Positions 44,324 to 54,756 of a stretch of 64,000 nt of DNA are shown piece by piece (position 1 is the first letter of the stretch; each line of letters starts with the position of its first letter). A model generated the notes under the pieces. It was not told the origin of the DNA. It saw nothing but the letters and a program-made list of their open reading frames with translations, and did no database searches. A program made the translations under genes and the position numbers. The stretch lies in NCBI GenBank assembly GCA_017302105.1, contig JAFLCS010000005.1, positions 137,574-201,573 of the forward strand, in the 5' to 3' direction. Source of the DNA: Caulobacterales bacterium (GTDB lineage: Bacteria; Pseudomonadota; Alphaproteobacteria; Caulobacterales; Caulobacteraceae).

Positions 44324-44345
44324 GCCCCCAATCCAGGTTGGGGGC
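44324..44345. terminator. hairpin after the PPC-repeat gene
   Basis: An 8-bp stem GCCCCCAA (44324-44331) / TTGGGGGC (44338-44345) has a 6-base loop. It lies 17 bases after the stop and 36 before putP. There is no T-run, so it could be a weak terminator. Confidence 0.5.
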
Positions 44346-44381
44346 TGGCGCCGGTCCGGCTCCTACTGTTAGGCATGGCCC

Positions 44382-45881
44382 ATGGAAACCGGAACCTGGA
44401 TTGCGCTGGGCGCATATTTCGCACTGATGCTGGCCATTGGCGTCTACGCCTGGCGCAAGAGCACCAGCGACGTCTCGGGCTATGTGCTGGGCGGGCGCAA
44501 CCTGGGGCCGGGGGTCTCGGCCCTATCGGCCGGCGCCTCGGACATGAGCGGCTGGATCCTGATGGGCCTGCCCGGCGCCATGTTCCTGACCGGCCTGTCG
44601 GGGGCCTGGATCGCGCTGGGCCTGTTCATCGGGGCCCTGGCCAACTACCAGATCGTGGCCCCGCGTCTGCGCGTCTATACCGAGCGCGCCCGCGACGCGA
44701 TCACCATCCCGGACTATTTCGACAACCGCTTCGAGGACCGCTCGCGCCTGCTGCGCATCGTCTCGGCCGTGGTCATCGTGGTCTTCTTCACCCTCTACAC
44801 CTCGTCGGGCATGGTGGCCGGCGGCAAGCTGTTCCAGAGCGCCTTTGGCCTGGACTACGCCTGGGGCCTGTGGATCACCGCCGGGGTGGTGCTGGCCTAT
44901 ACGATGCTGGGTGGTTTCCTGGCCGTCAGCCTGACCGACTTCGTCCAGGGCTGCATCATGTTCGTGGCCCTGATCATGGTGCCGATCGTGGCCCTGGGCG
45001 ATGTCGGCGGCGTCGCCGGCGCGGCCGAGACGGTGCGGTCGGTCAATCCGGATCTGCTGGACCTGTTCAAGGGTACGACCGTGCTGGGCGTGATCTCGGC
45101 CATGGCCTGGGGCCTGGGCTATTTCGGCCAGCCGCACATCCTGGTGCGTTTCATGGCCGTGCGTTCGGTGCGTGACGTGCCGATGATGCGCAACATCGGC
45201 ATGAGCTGGATGCTGGTGACGCTGCTCGGCGCCCTGGCCGTCGGCCTGACCGGCTTGGCCTATGCGACCCAGCACGGGCTGGAGGTCAGCGACCCGGAGA
45301 CCATCTTCATCCTGTTGTCGGACGTGCTGTTCAACCCGCTGATCACCGGCTTTTTGCTGGCGGCGATCCTGGCGGCGATCATGTCGACGATCTCGTCGCA
45401 GCTGTTGGTGTCTTCCAGTTCGCTGGTCGAGGACTTCTACGCCACCTTCCTGCGCAAACAGGCGTCCCAGAAGGAACTGGTCACGGTCGGCCGGCTGGCC
45501 GTCCTCGCCGTGGCCCTGGCCGCCATCTATCTGGCCTACAGCCCCGACAGCAATGTGCTGGGCCTGGTCAGCCAGGCCTGGGCCGGCTTCGGCGCGGCCT
45601 TCGGTCCCTTGATCATCCTGTCGCTGGTGTGGCGGCGCACGACCCGCACCGGCGCCCTGGCCGGGATGATCGTCGGCGCCGCGACCGTGCTGGTCTGGAT
45701 CTACGCGCCGCTGGGGCCGGACGGCGCCGGCCTGTCGAGCGTGATCTACGAAATGGTGCCGGGCTTCATCCTCAGCTTCCTCACCATCATCGTCGTCAGC
45801 CTGATGGGCAAGGCCCCCCCGCCGACCGTCACCGAAACCTTCGACGCGGTGGAAACCGAACTGGCCGAGGCGCGGACCTAG
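44382..45881 (+). CDS. putP: sodium/proline symporter
   Basis: The product has 499 residues, matching E. coli PutP (502). It is an SSS-family transporter with about 13 helices: GGRNLGPGVSALSAGASDMSG, LPGAMFLTGLSGAWIALG, then YFDNRFEDRS, ISAMAWGLGYFGQPHILVRF and LLVSSSSLVEDFY. It imports proline with Na+. It appears monocistronic. A frameshifted HTH gene is convergent. Confidence 0.93.
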   Translation: METGTWIALGAYFALMLAIGVYAWRKSTSDVSGYVLGGRNLGPGVSALSAGASDMSGWILMGLPGAMFLTGLSGAWIALGLFIGALANYQIVAPRLRVYTERARDAITIPDYFDNRFEDRSRLLRIVSAVVIVVFFTLYTSSGMVAGGKLFQSAFGLDYAWGLWITAGVVLAYTMLGGFLAVSLTDFVQGCIMFVALIMVPIVALGDVGGVAGAAETVRSVNPDLLDLFKGTTVLGVISAMAWGLGYFGQPHILVRFMAVRSVRDVPMMRNIGMSWMLVTLLGALAVGLTGLAYATQHGLEVSDPETIFILLSDVLFNPLITGFLLAAILAAIMSTISSQLLVSSSSLVEDFYATFLRKQASQKELVTVGRLAVLAVALAAIYLAYSPDSNVLGLVSQAWAGFGAAFGPLIILSLVWRRTTRTGALAGMIVGAATVLVWIYAPLGPDGAGLSSVIYEMVPGFILSFLTIIVVSLMGKAPPPTVTETFDAVETELAEART

Positions 45882-45884
45882 GGG

Positions 45885-46503
45885 CTACGGCGCCCATTCC
45901 GCCGCCCCGTTCGGCAGACCGACCTGCCGCCGCCAGGCCTTGCGCGACAACGCCAGCAGCCTCTGGTCAATCTCGACCAGAGGGCGCAGCGCACCGTCCG
46001 CATCCCACACAGCCTCGGCCCAGGGCGCGTCTCGATCCCGCGCATGGTCGGCGCGCGCCGTCTCGGCCCCCAGATGCTCGGCGCGCCAATGCATCAGAAA
46101 CCCCAGGTGCCATAGCGGCGCATCCTCCAGGGGTCCGCCGGCCATGAAGGCCGTCAGCACCTGCGCCACCTCACGCTCATTGCGGATCTGGGTGTCGAAT
46201 GCGTCTCGCTGCGCCAGCGCATAGGTGTCCCAGCCCTCCAGCGGCACGGGCGTGCGGCTCTCCGGCGGTGGGCGTCGCCAGCCCTCCGACGCCCGCCGTC
46301 GCCACAGGTTCGACAGCCCCACCCCAAATCGGGCCGCCAGCGACGCCCCCCGTCTCGCCCTGTTCCCACCCCCGCCGAACCCGGGCCCAGGTCTCCTCAT
46401 CCACGATCCTGCGCCGAGGCACCTGCTCCATATTCAGCGCACACCATTCCTCGTGAGTCATATTGGCCCAGTCATGCGTGGGCAGATCGCCGATCTCGCT
46501 CAT
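45885..46503 (-). pseudogene. HTH-domain protein interrupted by a G-run frameshift
   Basis: Two frames combine into one sensible protein of about 205 residues. The first starts at ATG 46503 (MSEIGDLPTHDWANMTHEEW) and reads to RRGWEQGETG. The other continues ASLAARFGVGLSNLWRRR and runs to GLPNGAAEWAP at 45885. The join is a run of six Cs on the plus strand (46346-46351). Five would give an open frame. The middle part looks like a helix-turn-helix (ARFGVGLSNLWRRRASEGW). It may be a small DNA-binding or terminase-small-like protein. A true mutation, a phase-variable tract and an assembly error are all possible. Confidence 0.65.
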
Positions 46504-46592
46504 GGCCCCAGTATCGCCGGGCGCGCGGGGGCGGGGATGAACGCGGCCCTGCACAGGCGCCGCGCCTTCTCTGGCAAGGAATTCGCGCTTCC

Positions 46593-46620
46593 TTTTGCGG
46601 GCGCGCGACGCGCCGCAAAA
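46593..46620. repeat. hairpin in gap before the ATPase cassette
   Basis: TTTTGCGG (46593-46600) and CCGCAAAA (46613-46620) are perfect arms around a G/C-rich core that can pair further with one bulged G. It sits between the divergent HTH gene and the lower-GC cassette, where base composition changes. It could be a bidirectional terminator or a scar of insertion. Confidence 0.4.
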
Positions 46621-46742
46621 CGCTCCGGCGATGGAACTACCGGGTACCGTAAGTGGCTGTGATTGTGTGAGGTTTCGGATATCCGCAGGTTGTTGCTTTC
46701 GCCATTCATCTCGGTAAGGTCGCGAAATCGACAGGAGCACTC

Positions 46743-48107
46743 ATGACGGTCGCGGATAAGACGAAAGCGATGGCAAATCCGACGAAGGCGTTCTTCGTCA
46801 GGATGATTACTAGGGACATTTCACTAGAAGATTGCATCTTAGATTTGATCGACAACAGTGTGGACGGCGCTTGGCGAAGTGAGGGAAGCCGCCCGATGGG
46901 ATTGGCCCAAGACGCAGACCTGTCCGACTACAGCATCGATATCATCGCTAACGACAGATTGTTCTCGATCTCGGACAACTGCGGCGGCATGACGCTCGAC
47001 GATGCTGCGGACCACGCATTCAGTTTTGGGCGTCGCTCAATGGACCAGCACGACGACTACAGTATCGGCGTCTATGGTATCGGAATGAAGCGCGCAGTCT
47101 TCAAGATCGGCGCTGAGATCAACATAACGAGCACCTACGGGGCCGCAGGAACACGCGAGTCCTTTTCGGTACCCATTAACGTCGACACTTGGCTAAACAA
47201 CGATGTTCCGCCCTGGGACTTCGACATTGTCGATGCCGCCCACCTTGACCAGAATGGTGTCAGCATCGTCGTCGAACGGCTGACGTCGGGGGCGTCTAGT
47301 TCGTTCTCTAGCCCGGCCTTCCTGCAAGAGCTACGGCGGACGATCGCCCGGGATTACTCTCTGCACTTGAGTAGAGGCTTGAAGATCTCCCTGAACGAAA
47401 TCCCCATCGTGGGCTGGAAGATCGAATTGTTGGAAGGGGCCGCCTTTTCTCCGATGCGGCTCCAGTACGACGACGAGACTGATGGGGATCCCGTTTCGGT
47501 TGAGATCTTCGGCGGTATGGCCGCGCCGCCGCCAGAGAGTTCCGACCCCGACGCCGAAGACGACGGCGAGCGTCGGTTCGGTTGGTATGTCATTTGTAAC
47601 GGCCGGATCGTGCTGGCCGCCGACAAGACGAACCTGTCGGGATGGGGCACAGAGGATTGGCCCCAGTGGCATCGGCAGTACTCCGGATTCATAGGCATCA
47701 TCTTGTTCACCGCGGCTAAGGCTGCGGCGCTGCCACTCACCACCACGAAGCGAAACGTGGATAAATCGTCTGAAGTGTTTCGACGCGCCCGGCCCAGGAT
47801 GCGCGAGGTCACGCGTCAATGGATCGATTATACAAATCAAAGAAAAACGTCGCTCGAAGAAGCAAAGAAAATCGAGGTCGCGGCTGCGCCGGTATCGATT
47901 TACGCCGTCAAGCAACAGGCAACCGTACAGTTACCAACGTTCGCTCCCAAGCCACCGGCGGAGCGAATGGCGAACATCAACTATGCTATCCCGCTTGCTC
48001 GATTGAAGAAGGTAGCCAAGGAGTTGGGAGGCATTAATCTTAGCTATCGAGATGTTGGCGTGAAGACTTTTGAATATACTTATGAAGATCTCGTTGGGGA
48101 CGAATGA
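46743..48107 (+). CDS. GHKL ATPase (MORC/MutL-like) of an accessory methylation cassette
   Basis: The product has 454 residues. Bergerat-fold motifs: an N-box ILDLIDNSVDG (Asp34 where a general-base Glu is usual, Asn38), DNCGGM (78-83), the glycine-rich lid GVYGIGMKRAVFKIG (109-123) and an S5-type lysine in TTTKRN (Lys336). The last 100 residues have no recognised domain. Such ATPases occur in bacterial restriction-modification-like operons as relatives of MutL and eukaryotic MORC. Codon use and base composition are lower GC than flanking genes. Its stop overlaps the next start (ATGA), so the pair is co-translated. Function is inferred. Confidence 0.78.
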   Translation: MTVADKTKAMANPTKAFFVRMITRDISLEDCILDLIDNSVDGAWRSEGSRPMGLAQDADLSDYSIDIIANDRLFSISDNCGGMTLDDAADHAFSFGRRSMDQHDDYSIGVYGIGMKRAVFKIGAEINITSTYGAAGTRESFSVPINVDTWLNNDVPPWDFDIVDAAHLDQNGVSIVVERLTSGASSSFSSPAFLQELRRTIARDYSLHLSRGLKISLNEIPIVGWKIELLEGAAFSPMRLQYDDETDGDPVSVEIFGGMAAPPPESSDPDAEDDGERRFGWYVICNGRIVLAADKTNLSGWGTEDWPQWHRQYSGFIGIILFTAAKAAALPLTTTKRNVDKSSEVFRRARPRMREVTRQWIDYTNQRKTSLEEAKKIEVAAAPVSIYAVKQQATVQLPTFAPKPPAERMANINYAIPLARLKKVAKELGGINLSYRDVGVKTFEYTYEDLVGDE

Positions 48108-49051
48108 TGTCGTCGTTCGACGCGATCAACTACAGCCTTCGACCCAGTAAGAGCATCCAGCGCCAAGTCGTCTTCGACGGCGTGAAGGTGCTTCAGGCGC
48201 AGCTCGATCTCGACCGGCTGATGTATATCGGCTTCGGGTCGATCTGGTTCACCGACTTCGTCATCGCTCACCGAGTGCTAGGCGTCGATGACATGATTTC
48301 GATCGAGGGAAGCGAAATCGGTTACAGGCGAGCGGTTTTCAATTCGCCTTACGCTACCGTGCGAGTCGAGCAGGGCATGTCGGGCGTAGTGCTTCCCAAA
48401 TTGTTCGCCGACGCGGCGATCAGGAACCGGCCTTGGCTGATCTGGCTCGACTACGACTACGAGTTGAACGAGTCCGTCAGAGATGACATCCGCGCCGTCA
48501 TCGAGAACGCGCCAGTCAGTTCGATCCTCCTAGTAACGTTTAACGGCCACGAAATGGGATACGGGCGCACACCGGAGCGACCGGAGCGCCTTCGAGAACT
48601 TCTAGGCGCGCTGGTGCCCGATGACCTGCCGAAAGCCTCCTGCAAAGATGACCGGATGCAAGAGACGCTTGCCGGCTTGTCGCTCGGGTACATGCAGTCT
48701 GTCGCCGCGGAAGTCGCAAGGCCTGGCGGGTTCGTTCCGGCTTTCCGTATCCTCTATCGCGACAGCGCGCCGATGGTGACGGTTGGCGGGGTTCTGCCCG
48801 CCCGCGGAGCTGCACGGATTGCGGCCGACTTAGTTTCTCAACCTAGCTGGCCCGGTCAGCCGGCAGTCCCGATCAAGGCACCCCACCTTACCTTACGCGA
48901 GGCTGCGGTATTGCAGTCTCAACTTCCTCGGATAGACCAGCTCACGAGAGTGGCTGTTCAGGCATTGGGCTTCGATTTGGAAGATGATCAGATAGCGACT
49001 TTCGAAGCCTACTATCGCCAGTATCCTGCATTCGCGCAGATCGTGTCTTGA
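48104..49051 (+). CDS. uncharacterised Rossmann/methyltransferase-like protein
   Basis: The product has 315 residues. The early region MYIGFGSIWFTDFVIAHR resembles SAM-binding motif I (GFG at 43-45), ISIEGSE (Glu68) could be the ribose-binding acid, and WLIWLDYDYE (111-120) a motif-IV-like strand. There is no classical DNA or RNA methyltransferase catalytic motif, and no PD-(D/E)xK, HNH or GIY-YIG nuclease motif is visible. The C-terminal 80 residues are helical and unassigned. ATG 48104 overlaps the ATPase stop, and 48107 is a second ATG. I do not know its function. It may be an unusual methyltransferase or a degenerate enzyme serving the ATPase. Confidence 0.65.
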   Translation: MMSSFDAINYSLRPSKSIQRQVVFDGVKVLQAQLDLDRLMYIGFGSIWFTDFVIAHRVLGVDDMISIEGSEIGYRRAVFNSPYATVRVEQGMSGVVLPKLFADAAIRNRPWLIWLDYDYELNESVRDDIRAVIENAPVSSILLVTFNGHEMGYGRTPERPERLRELLGALVPDDLPKASCKDDRMQETLAGLSLGYMQSVAAEVARPGGFVPAFRILYRDSAPMVTVGGVLPARGAARIAADLVSQPSWPGQPAVPIKAPHLTLREAAVLQSQLPRIDQLTRVAVQALGFDLEDDQIATFEAYYRQYPAFAQIVS

Positions 49052-49122
49052 TGTCTAAAAAGACGAGGAAATCGGTCTCCTGGCTATGTGCTACGCTTGT
49101 GTGGCGGTAGGCCGTTGGCACG

Positions 49123-50199
49123 ATGATTCTGGTAGACCTTTTCTCTGGTTGCGGCGGGTTTTCCCTGGGCGCTCATCGAGCCGGGTTCTCAGTCGCGTCC
49201 GCCTATGACATTGACGCCACTCTGACGTCATCGTTCACCGCGAATTTCCCAGGCACTCAGCTCGTTCTGGACGATGTTTCGTCGCTCTCTGGAGCTGCGG
49301 TTCTCGCTGGCGCAGGGGGCAAGGTCGACGGTATCTTTGGCGGGCCGCCGTGTCAGGGCTTCAGCGACATCGGGCGCCGACAAAAGGACGATCCGCGGCG
49401 CCAGCTCCTTGGGCACTTTTTCCGCATCGTCAGTGAAGCCGAACCTTCGTTCTTCGTAATGGAGAACGTCCGAGGGTTGGAATATTCAGACGCTCGCGAC
49501 GTGCTGGACGAGGCCGTGGCTCTGGTCGCTGACCGCTACAATATTCTTGGACCCAAGATTTGGAATGCTGCCGATTTTGGCGCCGCGACCAAGCGTCGAC
49601 GCCTTTTCGTGATCGGCATTCATAAGGACGTCGGTGATGCCCTGACCGTCGCTGATGTCGAGGCGATGATGAAGCCGGCGGCGACTGTCCGGGCGGCGAT
49701 CGCCGATCTACAGGACGCGTCATTCGTAGAGATGGCCGATGGATTCGACGTCTGGCGGATTGAAAAGCAAGGCAGACCTCACGCCTACGCGAAGCCGTTG
49801 CGGTCCAGCGACAAGCTGTTCACCGGACAGCAAGCAACCATCCACACCAACAAGGTCATTGAGCGCTTCAAGTCCGTGCCACAGGGCGGCATTGACGCCG
49901 TTGGTCGACATCCCCGCCTAGCTTGGGAAGGCCAATGCCCCACTTTACGCGCTGGCACGGGTTCGGACAGAGGCTCCTACCAGGCCGTTCGGCCTCTACA
50001 CCCCGAAGAGCCTCGGGTCATTACGGTCCGCGAAGCTGCGCGCCTTCAAGGGTTTCCCGACACGCACCGATTCCATCCAACGGTCTGGCATTCGTTCCGC
50101 ATGATCGGCAACAGTGTGTCGCCAATGATGGCAGAGGCAATCTTCACGGCAATCCGTGACAAGCTTGGCTGCGGTGCAAGCTTGGACGAGGCTGCTTAA
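49123..50199 (+). CDS. DNA (cytosine-5-)-methyltransferase
   Basis: The product has 358 residues with the full set of C5-MTase motifs: I (DLFSGCGGFSLG), IV (GGPPCQGFSDIGRR, nucleophile Cys77), VI (ENVRG, 114-118), VIII (TKRRRLFVIG), IX (REAARLQGFPD) and X (IGNSVSP). The target-recognition region lies between VIII and IX (roughly 185-290). The recognition sequence is not predictable from sequence. No dedicated restriction enzyme is adjacent. It follows the unassigned gene by 71 bases on the same strand and completes the cassette. Confidence 0.92.
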   Translation: MILVDLFSGCGGFSLGAHRAGFSVASAYDIDATLTSSFTANFPGTQLVLDDVSSLSGAAVLAGAGGKVDGIFGGPPCQGFSDIGRRQKDDPRRQLLGHFFRIVSEAEPSFFVMENVRGLEYSDARDVLDEAVALVADRYNILGPKIWNAADFGAATKRRRLFVIGIHKDVGDALTVADVEAMMKPAATVRAAIADLQDASFVEMADGFDVWRIEKQGRPHAYAKPLRSSDKLFTGQQATIHTNKVIERFKSVPQGGIDAVGRHPRLAWEGQCPTLRAGTGSDRGSYQAVRPLHPEEPRVITVREAARLQGFPDTHRFHPTVWHSFRMIGNSVSPMMAEAIFTAIRDKLGCGASLDEAA

Positions 50200-50227
50200 G
50201 ACCGCCTTGGCTTGTAAGTCGCCTTTC

Positions 50228-50545
50228 CTACCGCCGCCCCTTCCTGAACCGCTCCGCCTTCTCCGCCGCGGCCTCCGCGCGCCACCGCTTCGGCGCGGAC
50301 CGATCTACCTCTTCCACCGCCCCGGTGAGCGCCTCGTTGGCGAACTCCAGGTCCAGCAGCTTCATCTTCTTGATCTCAGGCTCCGCGCTGCCCTTCGGGT
50401 CGTCGCGCAGTTTGGCGGCGTCCTCGAATTCCAGGTTGGACGCGGCTTCGCGCATGCGGGTTTCGAGGTCCTTGAGGGCGGACTGGAAGTTCGAGCCGAC
50501 GAAGGGCTTGGCCTGTTCGGCCACGCCGGGCCAGGTCAGCCCAAT
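50228..50545 (-). repeat. detached duplicate of the uvrB 3' end
   Basis: This block repeats the last 95-100 codons of uvrB (51214-51520) with scattered substitutions. On the minus strand it reads [37 protein letters not shown] and RSAPKRWR, ending [10 protein letters not shown]. It begins right at the stop codon of the parE-like gene and has no uvrB 5' part. A 24-base in-frame insertion (50378-50401) adds eight residues (DPKGSAEP) not present in the intact copy. It is probably not expressed as a useful protein. It is a relic of an integration or recombination event. Confidence 0.85.
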
Positions 50546-50879
50546 CGTTTGGGCAGGTCCATCTGCTCATGCAGGATGTGGAGAATCTCGATCTGCTTGT
50601 CGTCGAAGCGAAAGGCGAGGGCGTGACGGGGGCTGGCGACCCGTTCGCGCATGGGGAGCCGCCCTCTCGAGTGGTGAATGGGATAGAGGCGAATTCGGGG
50701 ATCGCCGGTCGGCGCGGTTCGAACCCCAGCTCGCTCCGGCTCAATGGCGAGGTCGCGGAAGGCTTGCTCCAACAACAGGCGGTAGCGATGGCGCGCTTCG
50801 GGTCCGAAGCGGCGTCGGTGTGGCGCAGGATTTCCTTGAAGGCCTCTCGGGCCTGAGGCGTCAGAGTGATCCGCCTCAC
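50536..50879 (-). pseudogene. ParE/RelE-type toxin with frameshift
   Basis: The GTG start at 50879 overlaps the parD stop (GTGA). Frame one gives TLTPQAREAFKEILRHT. Another frame then gives FGPEARHRYRLLLEQAFRDL and continues through RIRLYPIHHSRGRLP to EILHILHEQMDLPKRLG. The composite is a normal ParE of about 113 residues. The frame shift is near 50807, where a TT would need to be TTT. As written the toxin is inactive or truncated, which may be a natural detoxification. Confidence 0.65.
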
Positions 50880-51175
50880 TGAGCTCGGGCGTCGAACTCG
50901 GCTTCGGCTTCAGCCTCAAGCGCGTCGAAACAGGCCCCCAGATCGGTGACCTCGATTCCTTCACCCCGATCCAGGCTGGCGATGGCTTCGGCCAGCTTGG
51001 CGTTCAGGCGTTCGAGCTTGGCCTCGTCGTCGAGCGCGTCGGCCGCGATCTGTTCACGCAGCAGATCGATGGCCTGGACGATCACTGCCTCCCGGTCGGG
51101 ATATGCGCCCGAGCGGACCTGATCTTCGATGAAGGCGTCGAGCGCGGGCGGGAGATTGAGCGCGGCGTTTCCCAT
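50876..51175 (-). CDS. ParD-type antitoxin
   Basis: The product has 99 residues with an N-terminal ribbon-helix-helix-like segment (LPPALDAFIEDQVRSGAYPD) and a long acidic helical C-terminus. It is the ParD/CC2985 type. It is followed by the frameshifted ParE with a GTGA overlap, the usual antitoxin-toxin order. The module sits exactly between the intact uvrB and its duplicated tail. Confidence 0.82.
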   Translation of the reverse strand: MGNAALNLPPALDAFIEDQVRSGAYPDREAVIVQAIDLLREQIAADALDDEAKLERLNAKLAEAIASLDRGEGIEVTDLGACFDALEAEAEAEFDARAQ

Positions 51176-51213
51176 GCCTCACGATACCGCAAAACGGACC
51201 CTGGCTGAACCCG

Positions 51214-53535
<2,322 letters not shown>

Positions 53536-53623
53536 GAACGTGAATGTAGGGCGGGCGAGGGCTGAGGGCTAGGCGGGGCGGGCGTGTCTTGACGAATCGC
53601 GCCTCAAAGCGCGGTCTTGCGGG

Positions 53624-54367
53624 ATGGTGCGAGGTCTCAGACCCTGGGCGACGTTGGCCGGGCTGGTGTTGCTGGTGGCTTGCGGCGGGCCACGGTACGC
53701 GCCAGGACCGACCCAGCCAACGCGACCGACCCCGCCGACGAGTCCGACCGGCCAGGGTACCGGCCTGATTAATCAGCGGGTCGATGATCGCACGATAGAC
53801 CGGATCACGGTGGCGGCTGGCGACTACCAGCAATGCTACGGCGAACTGGCTGCGGCGCGGGTGGAGTTCAGCCCGATGCCCGATCGCGATGACGGGACCG
53901 GCTGTGCCTATGTCGATGCGGGGATGGTGACGGTCGACTGGGGCACGGTGGCGCGGCTCAGCCCCGAGCGGCCGTTGCTGAGCTGTCCGGCGGCCCTGGC
54001 CATGTCAGTGTGGCGACGTCAGGTGGTCGAGCCGGCGGCTCGCGACATCTTCGGCTCGGACGTGGTCCAGATCGATCTGATGGGAGCCTATTCGTGCCGC
54101 AATGTGAACGGGGCCGCGACCGGGCGGCGCAGCGCTCACGCCCGCGCCAATGCGCTGGATTTCGGCGGGGTACGGCTCAGAAACGGGCGGCGCATCACAG
54201 TGCTCGACGGCTGGTCGGCCGGGGGCGACGAGGCGCGGTTCCTGCGGCGCGTGCGCGACGAGAGCTGCCGGATTTACGGCACGGTGCTGAGTCCAGAATA
54301 CAATGCCGCCCATCGCGACCACCTGCATCTGGAGATCCGAGAGGCGACCTGGACCATGTGTCGTTAG
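53624..54367 (+). CDS. extensin-like lipoprotein (LAS-type fold)
   Basis: The product has 247 residues with a lipobox (GLVLLVAC), then a Pro/Thr-rich spacer (about 25-45). The globular part is the extensin-like C-terminal domain: CAYVDAGMVTVDWG, GAYSCRNVNGAATGRRSAHA, NALDFGGVRLRNGRR, and HRDHLHLEIREA. The His/Asp/His set (SAHARANALDF and HLHLE) recalls LAS-type zinc peptidases acting on peptidoglycan. Four cysteines probably form disulfides. It diverges from uvrB. Confidence 0.85.
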   Translation: MVRGLRPWATLAGLVLLVACGGPRYAPGPTQPTRPTPPTSPTGQGTGLINQRVDDRTIDRITVAAGDYQQCYGELAAARVEFSPMPDRDDGTGCAYVDAGMVTVDWGTVARLSPERPLLSCPAALAMSVWRRQVVEPAARDIFGSDVVQIDLMGAYSCRNVNGAATGRRSAHARANALDFGGVRLRNGRRITVLDGWSAGGDEARFLRRVRDESCRIYGTVLSPEYNAAHRDHLHLEIREATWTMCR

Positions 54368-54376
54368 CCGGCCGTT

Positions 54377-54727
54377 TCAGCTCTCGGCGATGGCGTCGAA
54401 GCTACCGAAGATCATGCGCTTGCCGTCGAACGGCATCTCCAGGCCCGACATCGGGCCGTTGGGGTCCATCAGGATCGCCCAGGCGGCATCGCGAGTAGCC
54501 TTGTCGGGCCAGGTGATCCAGCCGACCGCGACGGTCTCGCCGTCCTTCAGGGCGACGGCCTTCTTGAAGTCGGTCAGCTGACCGTCGGGAATGTTGTCGC
54601 CCCAGGTGTCGATGACCTGAAGCGCACCGTGCTCGCGGAAGATCTTTCCGGTCTTCTGAGCGAAGGCGATGTAGGCGTCCTTGCCGTCGCTGGGGGCAGC
54701 GGCGACGTTGATGTCGAAATAGGCCAT
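54377..54727 (-). CDS. DUF1428 family protein
   Basis: The product has 116 residues. DUF1428 features: YIAFAQKTGKIFREHGALQV, WGDNIPDG, FKKAVALKDGETVAVGWITW, MPFDGKRMIFGSF. It is probably a small ferredoxin-like alpha/beta domain, function unknown. It is the last gene of a run with two VOC proteins, which are divergent from an HxlR regulator. Confidence 0.88.
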   Translation of the reverse strand: MAYFDINVAAAPSDGKDAYIAFAQKTGKIFREHGALQVIDTWGDNIPDGQLTDFKKAVALKDGETVAVGWITWPDKATRDAAWAILMDPNGPMSGLEMPFDGKRMIFGSFDAIAES

Positions 54728-54756
54728 GGGGTGTCTCCTAAGGCGAGGTGAGGGGG

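Noticed and set aside
46743-50199. Cassette considered as a standard type II restriction-modification system
   Set aside because: A C5 methyltransferase is present but no restriction endonuclease motif was found in either companion gene.
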